The translations under genes and the position numbers were made by a program. Below are positions 8,361-16,180 of a stretch of DNA of 48,496 nucleotides, piece by piece. Positions within the stretch are counted from its first letter, which is position 1, and the number at the start of each line of letters is the position of its first letter. This stretch comes from Atopobiaceae bacterium (GTDB lineage Bacteria > Actinomycetota > Coriobacteriia > Coriobacteriales > Atopobiaceae), in contig JAUNEG010000015.1 in the NCBI GenBank assembly GCA_030525685.1, forward strand, positions 1 through 48,496, in the 5' to 3' direction. The notes beneath the pieces were generated by a model that saw nothing but the letters and a program-made list of their open reading frames with translations, did no database searches and was not told where the DNA came from.

Positions 8361-9752
8361 CTACCGCAGGGCGCCCTCGTCCTTCTCGAGCGCGGCGCGT
8401 GCCTCGCCCATCTGCACGACAACCGCGTCGTGACCGGTGCCGCCGTAGGCCGCGCGGGCGTTGGCGATGCCGGCCGGGTCCAGGTCCCGCGCGATGTCCG
8501 CCTCGAAGAGCGGGCTCGCCGCGGCGAACTCCTCGGTCGTGAGGTCCTCGAGGCCCTTGCCGTGCTTCTCGCAATAGAGCACGAGCTCGCCCACCACGCG
8601 GTGCGCCTCGCGGAAGGGCATTCCCTTCTTGGCCAGGTAGTCGGCCACGTCCGTGGCCGCCGAGAAGCCCGTGCCCGCCTGGGCGAGCATGGCGCCCGCG
8701 TTGACGGTCCAGGTCTCCACCATGCCCGCGGCGATCTCCATGCAGTCGGAGAGCGTGCGAGCCGCGTCGAGCGGGCCCTCCTTGCACTCCTGGAGGTCCT
8801 TGTTGTACGCCAGCGGGAGCGACTTCATGGTGGTGAGCAGCGCCATCAGGTCACCGTAGACGCGACCGCACTTGCCGCGCGTGAGCTCGGCGAAGTCGGG
8901 GTTCTTCTTCTGCGGCATGATCGAGGAGCCGGTGGAGTACTCGTCCGAGAGCGTGATGAAGCCGAACTCCGTGGAGCTCCACAGCACGATCTCCTCGCAG
9001 AGGCGCGAGAGGTGCATCATGCTCACGGCGCAGGCGTACTCGAGGTCGAGCAGGTAGTCGCGGTCGGAGACGGCGTCGAGCGAGTTGGGGATCGTGCGCG
9101 AGAAGCCCAGGAGCTCCGTGGTGCGCTCACGGTTCAGCGGGTAGGTGGTCCCGGCGAGCGCGGCGGCTCCGAGCGGGTTGGCGTCCGCGGCGTCGCGCGC
9201 GGCGACGAGGCGCGTGTGGTCGCGCGCGAACATCCAGAAGTACGCGAGCAGGTGGTGGGAGAGCAGCACCGGCTGCGCGTGCTGGAGATGCGTGTAGCCG
9301 GGCATCACGACGTCGAGGTTCTTGTCGGCCGCGTCGAGAAGGACGCGGCGCAGCTCGACGTTGCCGGCCATGAGCTCCTCGCAGAGGTCCTTGGCGAGCA
9401 GGCGGATGTCGGTGGCGACCTGGTCGTTGCGGGAGCGCCCGGTGTGCAGGCGCCCGCCGGCGGCGCCAATCGCGCGGGTGAGCGCGCCTTCCACCGCCAT
9501 GTGGACGTCCTCGTCGTTGACGTCCCAGGCGAAGGTGTCGGCGTCGATCTGCGCGGCGATGTCGGCGAGGCCCGCGTCGATCGCGGCCTGGTCCTCGGCA
9601 GAGATGATGCCCTGCTCGGCGAGCATGCGGGCATGCGCGCGGCTGCCGACGATGTCGTGGGCCGCCATGTTCTTGTCGACCTCGAGGCTCGCGCCGAACT
9701 CCTGCGTGAACTGGTCCACGCCCTTCTCGAACCTGCCGCCCCACAGCGCCAT
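8361..9752 (-). CDS. argH: Argininosuccinate lyase
   Basis: A 463-residue enzyme for the last step of arginine synthesis, splitting argininosuccinate into arginine and fumarate. It starts MALWGGRFEKGVDQFTQEFG and carries the signature GSSIMPQKKNPD and the LHTGRSRNDQVATD block. AAGGAG precedes the ATG. argG lies upstream on the same strand, separated by 312 bases that hold the repeat element at 9829-9977 and a GC-rich hairpin, so argH may be expressed partly apart from argG. Confidence 0.97.
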   Translation of the reverse strand: MALWGGRFEKGVDQFTQEFGASLEVDKNMAAHDIVGSRAHARMLAEQGIISAEDQAAIDAGLADIAAQIDADTFAWDVNDEDVHMAVEGALTRAIGAAGGRLHTGRSRNDQVATDIRLLAKDLCEELMAGNVELRRVLLDAADKNLDVVMPGYTHLQHAQPVLLSHHLLAYFWMFARDHTRLVAARDAADANPLGAAALAGTTYPLNRERTTELLGFSRTIPNSLDAVSDRDYLLDLEYACAVSMMHLSRLCEEIVLWSSTEFGFITLSDEYSTGSSIMPQKKNPDFAELTRGKCGRVYGDLMALLTTMKSLPLAYNKDLQECKEGPLDAARTLSDCMEIAAGMVETWTVNAGAMLAQAGTGFSAATDVADYLAKKGMPFREAHRVVGELVLYCEKHGKGLEDLTTEEFAAASPLFEADIARDLDPAGIANARAAYGGTGHDAVVVQMGEARAALEKDEGALR

Positions 9753-9828
9753 CGTGGCTCCTTCCTCGCAGACCTCTCTCGATAAGCTTATCGCACGGCC
9801 TCGCGGGTCGGCCAGAACGAAAGAATCC

Positions 9829-9977
9829 GCCTTGAAAACCGACTTGTGAGTGGTTTTCCGCTCGCGGTTGCCACCGTAGAGCTTTCGCGTCGCCGTCCAA
9901 CTGCGTAAACGCTATCCGCAAAAGGTGGTCTCGTGTCCTTTGCGGTGCAAAAGTGTTCAGAAATCGGTTTTCAAGGC
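9829..9977. repeat. 149-bp element with terminal inverted repeats in the argG-argH gap
   Basis: GCCTTGAAAACCGA at 9829-9842 is the exact reverse complement of TCGGTTTTCAAGGC at 9964-9977. Inside, 9834-9858 folds into a local hairpin (GAAAACC...GGTTTTC) that competes with the terminal pairing, and 9916-9945 forms another (CCGCAAAAGG...CCTTTGCGG). It encodes no protein I can support. It may be a MITE-like element or a structured RNA between argG and argH. Confidence 0.65.
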
Positions 9978-10009
9978 AGGTCAGCTCAGATTTACCCCCG
10001 CTCAGCGCG

Positions 10010-10041
10010 ACGGCCGGCCGGGAGTCCTCGCGGCCGGCCGT
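10010..10041 (-). terminator. GC-rich hairpin after argG, possible terminator
   Basis: ACGGCCGGCC at 10010-10019 and GGCCGGCCGT at 10032-10041 form a perfect 10-bp stem with a 12-base loop, 23 bases past the argG stop. No U-tract follows on the minus strand, so termination is uncertain. Confidence 0.4.
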
Positions 10042-10064
10042 TTCTCGTGAAACGTGCCGCGCGC

Positions 10065-11294
10065 CTAGTGGACGGGCTGGAGGCCGGAGCCGGGGCCCTG
10101 GACCTTGGACCAGGTCTTGGACTGCAGGCCATGGAGCTCGATGAAGCCGCGGGCGGCGGTGTGGTCGAAGGAGTCGCCCTCGTCGTAGGTCGCGAGGTTG
10201 TAGTCGTAGAGGCTGTAAGGGCTGCGCACGCCGTCGACAAACAGGCCGCCCTTGCACAGGATGATGCGGACGTCGCCGGTGACGAACTTCTGCGTATAGG
10301 CGTTGTAGGCGTCGATGGCCATGCGGTTCTGGCTGAACCACAGGCCGCGATACACGGTCGAGGCCCACTCGACGTCCATCTTGGCCTTCTGCTTGAGCGT
10401 CTCGGCGTCGAGGCAGAGCTGCTCGAGCGTCTGGTGAGCCTGGATCAGCAGCAGCGCCGCCGGGCACTCGTAGCACTCGCGGCTCTTGATGCCCACGACG
10501 CGGTCCTCGATCATGTCGATACGGCCGAAGCCGTTGCGGCCGGCGATCTCGTTCGCCTTGATGATGAGGGAGAGCAGGTCCATCTTCTCGCCGTTGAGCG
10601 CGGTGGGGATGCCCTCATCGAAGGAGATCACGACCTCCTCCGGCTCCGCAGGGCAGTCCTCGAGGTTGTTGGTCATCGTCCAGATGTCCGCGGGCGGCTT
10701 GTTCCAGGTGTCCTCGAGCACGCCGCACTCGATCGCGCGGCCCCAGAGGTTATCGTCGATGGAGTAGGGCTTCTTCTTGGTGGTGGGCACGGGCACGCCG
10801 TTGGCCTCGGCCCACTCCATCTCGGAGTCGCGCGTGGTGAGGTCCCACACGCGCACGGGCGCGATGATCTCCAGCTCGGGGTCGAGCGCGCGGATGCAGG
10901 TCTCAAAGCGGACCTGGTCGTTGCCCTTGCCCGTGCAGCCGTGGGCGATGTACTTGGCGCCGTACTGGTGCGCGATGTCCACGAGATGCTTGGAGATCAG
11001 CGGGCGGGACAGCGCGGAGAGCAGCGGGTAGACGCCTTCGTACTTGCCGTTGGCCCAGATCGCCTTGGAGAGGATCTTCTTGGCGTACTCGGCGCGCATG
11101 TCGATAGCCTCGGAGGCGATGGCACCCATGTCCAGCGCCTTCTGCTTGATCCAGGAGAGGTCCTTCTCGTCCTGGCCGACGTTGCCGCAGATGGCGATAA
11201 CGTCGAGGTTCTTCTCGACCTGCAGCCACTTGACGATGACGGACGTGTCCAGTCCGCCGGAGTACGCGAGGACGACCTTTTCCTTCTCTGCCAT
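10065..11294 (-). CDS. argG: Argininosuccinate synthase
   Basis: A 409-residue ligase that joins citrulline and aspartate with ATP, the step before argH. The N-terminal ATP-binding PP-loop AYSGGLDTS and the block AHGCTGKGNDQVRFE are typical. The start MAEKEKVVLAYSGG at 11294 follows AGAAAGGGAG. A continuous reading frame extends further upstream but that stretch has no family resemblance and crosses the terminator at 11343-11365. The leader with an Arg-rich peptide suggests control by arginine supply. Confidence 0.97.
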   Translation of the reverse strand: MAEKEKVVLAYSGGLDTSVIVKWLQVEKNLDVIAICGNVGQDEKDLSWIKQKALDMGAIASEAIDMRAEYAKKILSKAIWANGKYEGVYPLLSALSRPLISKHLVDIAHQYGAKYIAHGCTGKGNDQVRFETCIRALDPELEIIAPVRVWDLTTRDSEMEWAEANGVPVPTTKKKPYSIDDNLWGRAIECGVLEDTWNKPPADIWTMTNNLEDCPAEPEEVVISFDEGIPTALNGEKMDLLSLIIKANEIAGRNGFGRIDMIEDRVVGIKSRECYECPAALLLIQAHQTLEQLCLDAETLKQKAKMDVEWASTVYRGLWFSQNRMAIDAYNAYTQKFVTGDVRIILCKGGLFVDGVRSPYSLYDYNLATYDEGDSFDHTAARGFIELHGLQSKTWSKVQGPGSGLQPVH

Positions 11295-11342
11295 GATGCT
11301 CCCTTTCTGTGGGTGGGTTACCTGCTGGGTGTGCTGCCTACG

Positions 11343-11365
11343 AAAAAGCCCCGACGTCGCGGGGC
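11343..11365 (-). terminator. Intrinsic terminator in the argG leader
   Basis: GCCCCG (11360-11365 side) and CGGGGC pair around a 6-base loop and are followed by TTTTT on the minus strand, 49 bases before the argG start. A terminator here, upstream of the gene it reads into, points to conditional read-through. Confidence 0.8.
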
Positions 11366-11415
11366 GCTGGGCTGGCTGGTGACAAGAACCGGCATGCTTG
11401 AGCGACGCGCGACAT

Positions 11416-11493
11416 CTAGGGCGTGATTCGTCGGTTCTGGCGTCGGGATGCGAGGAGGGCGGCACACGCAGGTGCGCTGGAAACGTTCTTCAA
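11416..11493 (-). CDS. Arginine-rich leader peptide of argG
   Basis: A 25-codon reading frame starting TTG at 11493, with GAGGAGG 6 bases upstream, and ending TAG at 11416. The peptide carries SRRQNRR near its end, four Arg in seven residues (codons CGA, CGC, CGA, CGA), then ITP and stop. It lies 51 bases before the terminator hairpin ahead of argG. Stalling at the Arg codons when charged tRNA-Arg is short would open the pairing that involves those codons. The function is inferred from position and composition; translation is unproven. Confidence 0.62.
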   Translation of the reverse strand: MKNVSSAPACAALLASRRQNRRITP

Positions 11494-11650
11494 CGTTGGC
11501 CTCCTCAGTAGTTGAGCGGGCGCGGGCTATTGGCCCGCGGCTGTCTGACGTGCTGAGTGTAGGTCCTGGGCGTGAGGGCGGCGAGAAGCGACTTCGTCTT
11601 GAAACATTGGCGGGACAGGCGCGTCTCGGGCTTCTCGGCCTCTCTTTGGA

Positions 11651-11763
11651 GGGTTTGGGTTCGATGGACGGGCAATGGTTCTATTAAATCCTATATTTTC
11701 CCAGCTAGCTGCGTCGTGCGAGTTTTTATACCAGCGCACGGGGGTGTTTTCTGAACCCAAACC
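11651..11763. repeat. Unit 1 of a tandem 112-113 bp inverted-repeat element
   Basis: Begins GGGTTTGGGTTCGA at 11651-11664 and ends with its inverse TGAACCCAAACC at 11752-11763. The interior is AT-richer than the surroundings. It lies upstream of the possible argG promoter, and a second unit follows after 6 bases. Confidence 0.72.
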
Positions 11764-11769
11764 GTTTTC

Positions 11770-11881
11770 GGGTTTGGGTTCGAATTCTCGGACAATCAGT
11801 CACATATTCTTTTGAACTACTCGTCTACCTGCGTATTCTTAGGCGGCCTGTCAGCCCCGCCGGCAATCGTGAACCCAAACC
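11770..11881. repeat. Unit 2 of a tandem 112-113 bp inverted-repeat element
   Basis: Begins GGGTTTGGGTTCGA at 11770-11783 and ends TGAACCCAAACC at 11870-11881, identical ends to unit 1. Interiors are diverged but share GG(G/A)CAAT about 5-6 bases after the left end and a CTGCGT near the middle. The junction GAACCCAAACC-GTTTTC-GGGTTTGGGTTC is itself a large palindrome. With unit 1 it fills most of the gap between the argG leader and tRNA-Lys; I see no gene there. Confidence 0.72.
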
Positions 11882-11913
11882 CTCGGCGGCCCGGGAACGG
11901 GCGGCAAAGGAGA

Positions 11914-11943
11914 GGGCCGGACGTCGAGAGGGACGTCCGGCCC
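11914..11943 (-). terminator. Hairpin after tRNA-Lys, probable terminator
   Basis: GGGCCGGACGTC at 11914-11925 and GACGTCCGGCCC at 11932-11943 make a perfect 12-bp stem. On the minus strand it follows the tRNA by 11 bases and is trailed by TCTCCTTTG, a weak U-tract. Confidence 0.6.
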
Positions 11944-11954
11944 GGGCCGTGCGA

Positions 11955-12030
11955 TGGTGCGCCCTCAGGGGTTCGAACCCTGGACCTTGGGATTAAAAGT
12001 CCCCTGCTCTGCCAGCTGAGCTAAGGGCGC
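11955..12030 (-). tRNA. tRNA-Lys (anticodon TTT)
   Basis: A 76-base cloverleaf with acceptor GCGCCCT/AGGGCGC, anticodon loop CTTTTAA (anticodon TTT), T-loop TTCGAAC and encoded CCA. It starts 14 bases after the M29 aminopeptidase stop on the same strand and may be transcribed from that gene's promoter. Confidence 0.94.
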
Positions 12031-12044
12031 GCGGGTCTATTTTA

Positions 12045-13325
12045 CTACTCCCAGGCCCACTGCCCGTTCACGAACACAGGGACCTCAGTGCCGTCGGCGC
12101 AGATGCCGGTGATGGTCATGTCGTCGGTGCCGATCATGAAGTCGACGTGCGCCGCGCCCTGGTTGACGCCGTGCGCGAGCAGCGTCTCCTTGTCCATCTT
12201 CACGCCGCCGGCGACGCACTCGGGAAACCCCATGCCCAGCGCCAGGTGGCAGCTCGCGTTCTCGTCGTAGAGGGTGTCATAGAAGAGGGTGTCGCTCTGG
12301 CGGATGGGCGTGTTCTTGGAGACGAGCGCGCACTCGCCGAGGCGGCGCGACCCCTCGTCCGTCTCGATGATGTGGCGCAGGACCTCGCGCCCCTGCTCCG
12401 CGCCGAAGTCAACCACCTCGCCGCCCTCGAAGCGCAGCCAGAAGTCGCGCACGACCTGGCCGGCGCGGACGAGCGGCAGCGCGGAGTGCACCACGCCGTC
12501 GGCGCGCAGGCGATCCGGGGAGGTGAAGACCTCCTCGGTGGGGATGTTGGGGAAGAAGGTCACGCCGTCCTGCGTGCGACCCGCGCCGCCGTCCCAGATG
12601 TGGCCCTCGTTCAGGCCGACGGTGAGGTCGGTGCCGTTGGAGGCCTCGTAACGCAGCGCGTCGAAGCGGTGCTCGTTGAGGAAGCGCTTGGTCTTCTCGA
12701 AGGAGGCGTTGTGCGTCTCCCAGGCGCTCTCCGGGTCCTCGCCGTCCGCGCGGGAGACCTCGAGAATGATGAGCCACAGGCGGTAGAGTGCCTCGGCCGG
12801 GGAGAGCTCGGGGAACACCTCGCTCGCCCACGCCTGGACCGGCACACCGGCGATGCACCAGGCGTTGCGGCCGAAGTCCATGCCGTCGCGGAACGAGCGG
12901 CACTCGGTGTTGCGGGCGCGCGACGCGGCCGCCGGCTTGGCGGGGTCGATGCCGCGCAGGATGGAGGGGTCCTGGCCCTCCAGGAATAGGAACGCCGCAC
13001 CGGCCTCGGCGAGCGAGTTGAGCTGCTCGACCTTCCAGGACGGGGTGTGCTCGAAGGCCTCGAGCGGACAGTTCTCGTAGGTCAGGCGCGTGACCTCGTC
13101 GTCCGCCCAGATCACGGTCACGTGCGCAGCTCCGTTGCGGTACGCGGCGCGCACCACGCGACGGGCGAAGTCGGCGCGCTCGACGGGCGCCTCGAGCACG
13201 AGCTCCTGGCCGCGCTGCAGGGCCACGCCCTTGCGGACGAGCAGGGCGGCGTAGAGGTCGAGTTGCTCGGAGAGCCGCTCCGTGGCGATGCGGCACTCCT
13301 CGTCGGTCATGGGGATGTCTGCCAT
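12045..13325 (-). CDS. M29-family metallo-aminopeptidase
   Basis: A 426-residue cytoplasmic aminopeptidase of the thermophilic-aminopeptidase (AmpS/PepS) family, which removes N-terminal residues using a two-metal site. Visible conserved blocks are NIPTEEVFTSPDRLRADG, HLALGMGFPECV and HVDFMIGTDDMTITG, which carry the metal-binding Glu, His and Asp residues. The start MADIPMTDEEC at 13325 follows GAGGAAGGAAGACC; codons further upstream overlap the terminator of tRNA-Gly and are not part of the gene. tRNA-Gly lies just upstream and tRNA-Lys just downstream. Confidence 0.93.
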   Translation of the reverse strand: MADIPMTDEECRIATERLSEQLDLYAALLVRKGVALQRGQELVLEAPVERADFARRVVRAAYRNGAAHVTVIWADDEVTRLTYENCPLEAFEHTPSWKVEQLNSLAEAGAAFLFLEGQDPSILRGIDPAKPAAASRARNTECRSFRDGMDFGRNAWCIAGVPVQAWASEVFPELSPAEALYRLWLIILEVSRADGEDPESAWETHNASFEKTKRFLNEHRFDALRYEASNGTDLTVGLNEGHIWDGGAGRTQDGVTFFPNIPTEEVFTSPDRLRADGVVHSALPLVRAGQVVRDFWLRFEGGEVVDFGAEQGREVLRHIIETDEGSRRLGECALVSKNTPIRQSDTLFYDTLYDENASCHLALGMGFPECVAGGVKMDKETLLAHGVNQGAAHVDFMIGTDDMTITGICADGTEVPVFVNGQWAWE

Positions 13326-13363
13326 GGTCTTCCTTCCTCGGCCCGCGGGCGGGCGGCGGCAAC

Positions 13364-13388
13364 AAAAAAGGGCCCCGGCGTGGGGCCC
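13364..13388 (-). terminator. Intrinsic terminator of tRNA-Gly
   Basis: On the minus strand GGGCCCC, a 5-base loop and GGGGCCC are followed by TTTTTT, 10 bases after the tRNA 3' end and before the M29 gene. Confidence 0.88.
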
Positions 13389-13397
13389 CGGCTGTTC

Positions 13398-13472
13398 TGG
13401 AGCGGGCAACGGGACTCGAACCCGCGAATGTCAGCTTGGGAAGCTGATGCCTTACCACTTGGCGATGCCCGC
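13398..13472 (-). tRNA. tRNA-Gly (anticodon CCC)
   Basis: A 75-base cloverleaf with acceptor GCGGGCA/TGCCCGC, anticodon stem TCAGC/GCTGA, loop TTCCCAA (anticodon CCC), T-loop TTCGAGT and encoded CCA. It has its own promoter and terminator. Confidence 0.94.
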
Positions 13473-13504
13473 GATCAAACGCCAGACGCTCCGGCGCATG
13501 GAGA

Positions 13505-13534
13505 AGTATACCCTGCCGCGACGCCGGCGGGCAA
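13505..13534 (-). promoter_or_regulatory. Promoter of tRNA-Gly
   Basis: On the minus strand TTGCCC (13529-13534), an 18-base spacer and TATACT (13505-13510) lie about 32 bases before the tRNA, a good sigma-70-type match. Confidence 0.65.
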
Positions 13535-13905
13535 GGCGCGTCGAAAGCACACGCGGCGGGCGGCGGGACGACGTGGAGAGTCCATGGCGGCGGTCGGTCC
13601 CAACGACGGGCGGGCGGTCCGGCGTCGATTTCCGTCCGGACCCCCTGCCAGCAGCGACGCGCCCGCACGGGACGCCGCGGGCAGCTTCGTGACAGCGAGC
13701 GGCAAGCGAGCGTCACAGTGGGGGAAGCCGCGCCGCGTAACGTGAGGCCTCCCATCCCCGAGAGGACAGGAGGCCTGATGTCAGAGAGGGTGCTCGGCGC
13801 AGCGGCGCGCACGGCGAGAAGAACGGGGTCCCCGCGCTCCTCCCCGAGGGGAGGCGACCTGCCCCGCGGGCGGAACAACCCCGCGGTGGGACACGCCGGG
13901 CGCGC
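13535..13905. other. GC-rich intergenic stretch with several hairpins, no gene seen
   Basis: No reading frame here shows a ribosome site with protein-like composition. Inverted repeats include AGGCCTCC/GGAGGCCT (13745-13752 and 13769-13776), a CTCCCC/GGGGAG hairpin near 13850 and CCCGCGG repeats near 13865-13885. A GGAGAGTCC near 13573 recalls the RNase P motif, but the other conserved RNase P blocks are absent. It may hold an unrecognised structured RNA. Confidence 0.35.
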
Positions 13906-13932
13906 GCGACGGCCCTGGCGCGCGGCCGTCGC
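13906..13932 (-). terminator. Hairpin after the M28-like gene, probable terminator
   Basis: GCGACGGCC at 13906-13914 and GGCCGTCGC at 13924-13932 form a perfect 9-bp stem 9 bases past the stop of the M28-like gene. There is no U-tract. Confidence 0.45.
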
Positions 13933-13941
13933 CTAGGGGCG

Positions 13942-16038
13942 CTACGAGCGGCGGATCATCTCCGTGACGAGCGACGCGACCTGGGCGGCCTTGTCGCCGT
14001 TGACGTTGTCCTCGACGTCGTCCGCGGTACGCGAGAGCGCGGGCAGGCCGTTGGGGCCGAGGCCCATGAGCGTCACGGAGCGCAGCGAGGAGCGCATGGC
14101 GGGCGTGGCGTCCGTGTCCTCCCAGTCGTGGGGCTCCTGGGCGAGCTCCACGTGGAGGTCGGAGGCGACACCGGAGAGGAGGCGGACCATCCTGCGGTCG
14201 GCACGGCGGGTCTCCTCGAGACCCTCGGTCTTGAGGGCGGTGAGGTGGCCGGCGCCCACGCAGGAGAGGTTGACCACGAAGCAGCCCCTGATGTCGGAGC
14301 GGTGGCGCGCGAGGAACGCGCGCATGCCGGCATTGCCGAGAGAGGAGCCTCCCAAGGCGGCGAACCAGATGTCGTGCGCGAGGAGCGCGTCGTCGCCGAG
14401 GGTGAGGACGGCGTCGCGCAGCTCCTCCTCGCTCGGCTCGTCCTCGGCGGGCTGCTCGTCGGCGACGGGCTCGTCGTCCTCGACGAGGCGCAGGCCTGCG
14501 CGCGCGGCGGCGCCGCCGCGCCAGGTGCCGTCGTCCTCGGGGACGTCGTCGTCCGTCTCGACCTCGGAGGACGGCCTGCGGCGCAGCTTGCCGAGGAGGG
14601 AGCGGAGGCCGCGCTTGGGCTTCTCGCCCGCGCGGGCGACGTCCTCGGGCGTGATCGTGTCAATGGGAGCGGCGGGGGCAGGGGCCTCGGCCGGTTCGGC
14701 CGCTGCGGCGTTCGCAACTTCCCCCGAGGCCTGGACGCGCGTGGCCTGGGGGTCGGTGGCGAAGGGGTCGGCCTCGTTCTCGGACGGGTCGGGGAGGTCG
14801 AAGAGCGAGGCGCGGCGGGCGACGCTCGAGAGCTGCGGGCGATAGCTGGTCTTGCCCCACTCGGGGTCGCTCGGGGCGTCGGGGCGCTCGATGGGCGCGG
14901 TGGGGCGCGTGGCGTCGGAATCGAAGTCCTCGACCAGTTCGGAGAGGCCGGCGTCATCCTTGGGACCGACGCCCTCGCCGCCCTCGTCCATGGCCGAGAG
15001 GCGACCGGTCGACATCAGGTCCTCGCGCGTGGTCCCCGCGTCGGCGGCGACGTCGAACGCCATCGTGGCGGCAGGCGCGGGCGGCTCCGGGGCGGCGGGG
15101 ATGACGTACTCGATCTCGCAGCTCTCGGGCAGGATGCCGAGTGAGCGAAGCACCTCCTCACCGTGGCGGGTGCCCAGCACGGGCTCGGCGGCAGGGGCGA
15201 CGACAGGCGCGGAGGCGTCCGTCTCGACGGCACCGGCCTCCTCGGACGGCGCACCGTCCTCGTCGGCCTCCGGCTGCTCGGGCTTCGCGACCTCGCGCGC
15301 ACGGGGCTCGGCGCCGCTCGGGCGCACGTTCTCGAGGATGCCGAGAAGGGCCGCCACGCCGGACTTGTTGTCGTTGGCGCCCTCGGTGCAGGGAGCCATG
15401 CGCTCCGCGATCGAGCCCACCGCGAGCACGGCCGCGGGGACCGCCGCGAGGATGCCCACGACCCAGAAGAGGACGCGGAACGCGCCCGGCAGGAAACCGA
15501 GGATCTGGATGAAGGCGCAGGCCGCCACGCCCAGCGCGCACGGGACCGTGAGGCGGCTCGCGAGCGTGAGGTACGGGGCGAGGGGGGACGTGTAGAGGGG
15601 GTTCTCGTGCGGGGTGTCGTAGTGGGCCACAACGACGATGGTCCTGCTCCCCTTGGTCACGAGCGGGCCCGTGGCGCGATGGACGGCCACGACGTTCTGG
15701 CTCTGGGCGCGGGGGCCGAAGGAGATCGAGAAGCGGTGCCCGAAGAGGCGGGCGACGGAGACGGCCGCCGGGGCGATGGCGAGGAGGAGCCCAATCAGCG
15801 TGAGCGGGAGGACACCCACCCCCACGAGCACGATGCCGACGAGCGACGCGATGGCGAGAATCGCCGGCGTGAGGCCGGAGACCACGGGCTCGTCGAACTC
15901 CTCCGTGCTCACCTCGACGTCATGCTGGGCCATGAGGTCGGAGATGACCTCGGCGGCCTGGAGCTCCTCCTGGCTGTTTGCGGGGGAGATGTCGATCCTG
16001 CTGTTCAGGAAGTCAAGATAGTCGTGCGTCATGGCCAT
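13942..16038 (-). CDS. Membrane M28-like peptidase with long acidic insert and degenerate active site
   Basis: About 698 residues. Hydrophobic spans near the N-terminus (ILAIASLVGIVLVGVGVLPL and following) and two more around FIQILGFLPG and VLFWVVGILAAVPAAVLAVG indicate a membrane protein. M28 landmarks are VVVAHYDTPH and EGANDNKSGVAALLG. An insert of about 300 acidic, Ala/Pro-rich residues follows, then HDIWFAALGGSSLGNAGMRAFL, where active M28 enzymes carry a Glu-Glu pair. The last zinc His is also not evident (ALSRTADDVEDNVN). It may be inactive or divergent. The start at 16038 is chosen by AAGGA 8 bases upstream; 16032 is possible. Confidence 0.7.
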   Translation of the reverse strand: MAMTHDYLDFLNSRIDISPANSQEELQAAEVISDLMAQHDVEVSTEEFDEPVVSGLTPAILAIASLVGIVLVGVGVLPLTLIGLLLAIAPAAVSVARLFGHRFSISFGPRAQSQNVVAVHRATGPLVTKGSRTIVVVAHYDTPHENPLYTSPLAPYLTLASRLTVPCALGVAACAFIQILGFLPGAFRVLFWVVGILAAVPAAVLAVGSIAERMAPCTEGANDNKSGVAALLGILENVRPSGAEPRAREVAKPEQPEADEDGAPSEEAGAVETDASAPVVAPAAEPVLGTRHGEEVLRSLGILPESCEIEYVIPAAPEPPAPAATMAFDVAADAGTTREDLMSTGRLSAMDEGGEGVGPKDDAGLSELVEDFDSDATRPTAPIERPDAPSDPEWGKTSYRPQLSSVARRASLFDLPDPSENEADPFATDPQATRVQASGEVANAAAAEPAEAPAPAAPIDTITPEDVARAGEKPKRGLRSLLGKLRRRPSSEVETDDDVPEDDGTWRGGAAARAGLRLVEDDEPVADEQPAEDEPSEEELRDAVLTLGDDALLAHDIWFAALGGSSLGNAGMRAFLARHRSDIRGCFVVNLSCVGAGHLTALKTEGLEETRRADRRMVRLLSGVASDLHVELAQEPHDWEDTDATPAMRSSLRSVTLMGLGPNGLPALSRTADDVEDNVNGDKAAQVASLVTEMIRRS

Positions 16039-16180
16039 GCGAAGCATCCTTCTGACAAGTTCCGCGAACATCGCCGCGAGGCCTGCATACAATTAGAAGA
16101 GTATACGTCTTGTCCTCGCGTTGCGCAGGAAAGACAACAAAGGCTCAATGAACGGGAACGTCTGACGGGTGGGAGGTTTC

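Larger units (their letters stand above)
11295..11561 (-). promoter_or_regulatory. argG 5' leader with probable attenuator
   Basis: Reading along the minus strand: a possible -10 TACACT (11556-11561), a strong hairpin CGCGGGC/GCCCGCG (11521-11539), a leader-peptide gene (11416-11493), an AGAACCG/CGGTTCT pairing between the peptide's Arg codons and sequence just after it, and an intrinsic terminator (11343-11365), then argG. This is the layout of ribosome-mediated attenuation; the mechanism is inferred. No clear -35 hexamer is visible. Confidence 0.6.

Noticed and set aside
11295..11465. Longer argG starting upstream
   Set aside because: The extension crosses an intrinsic terminator and has no similarity to argininosuccinate synthases.
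11812..12024. 70-codon plus-strand frame
   Set aside because: Runs through the tRNA-Lys gene and the repeat unit; no ribosome site.
13560..13600. Possible RNase P RNA from a GGAGAGTCC match
   Set aside because: The other universally conserved RNase P blocks, such as the ACAGAA region, are absent on both strands nearby.
13475..13705. 76-codon minus-strand frame after tRNA-Gly
   Set aside because: Pro/Arg/Ala-rich, no ribosome site, and overlaps the tRNA-Gly promoter.
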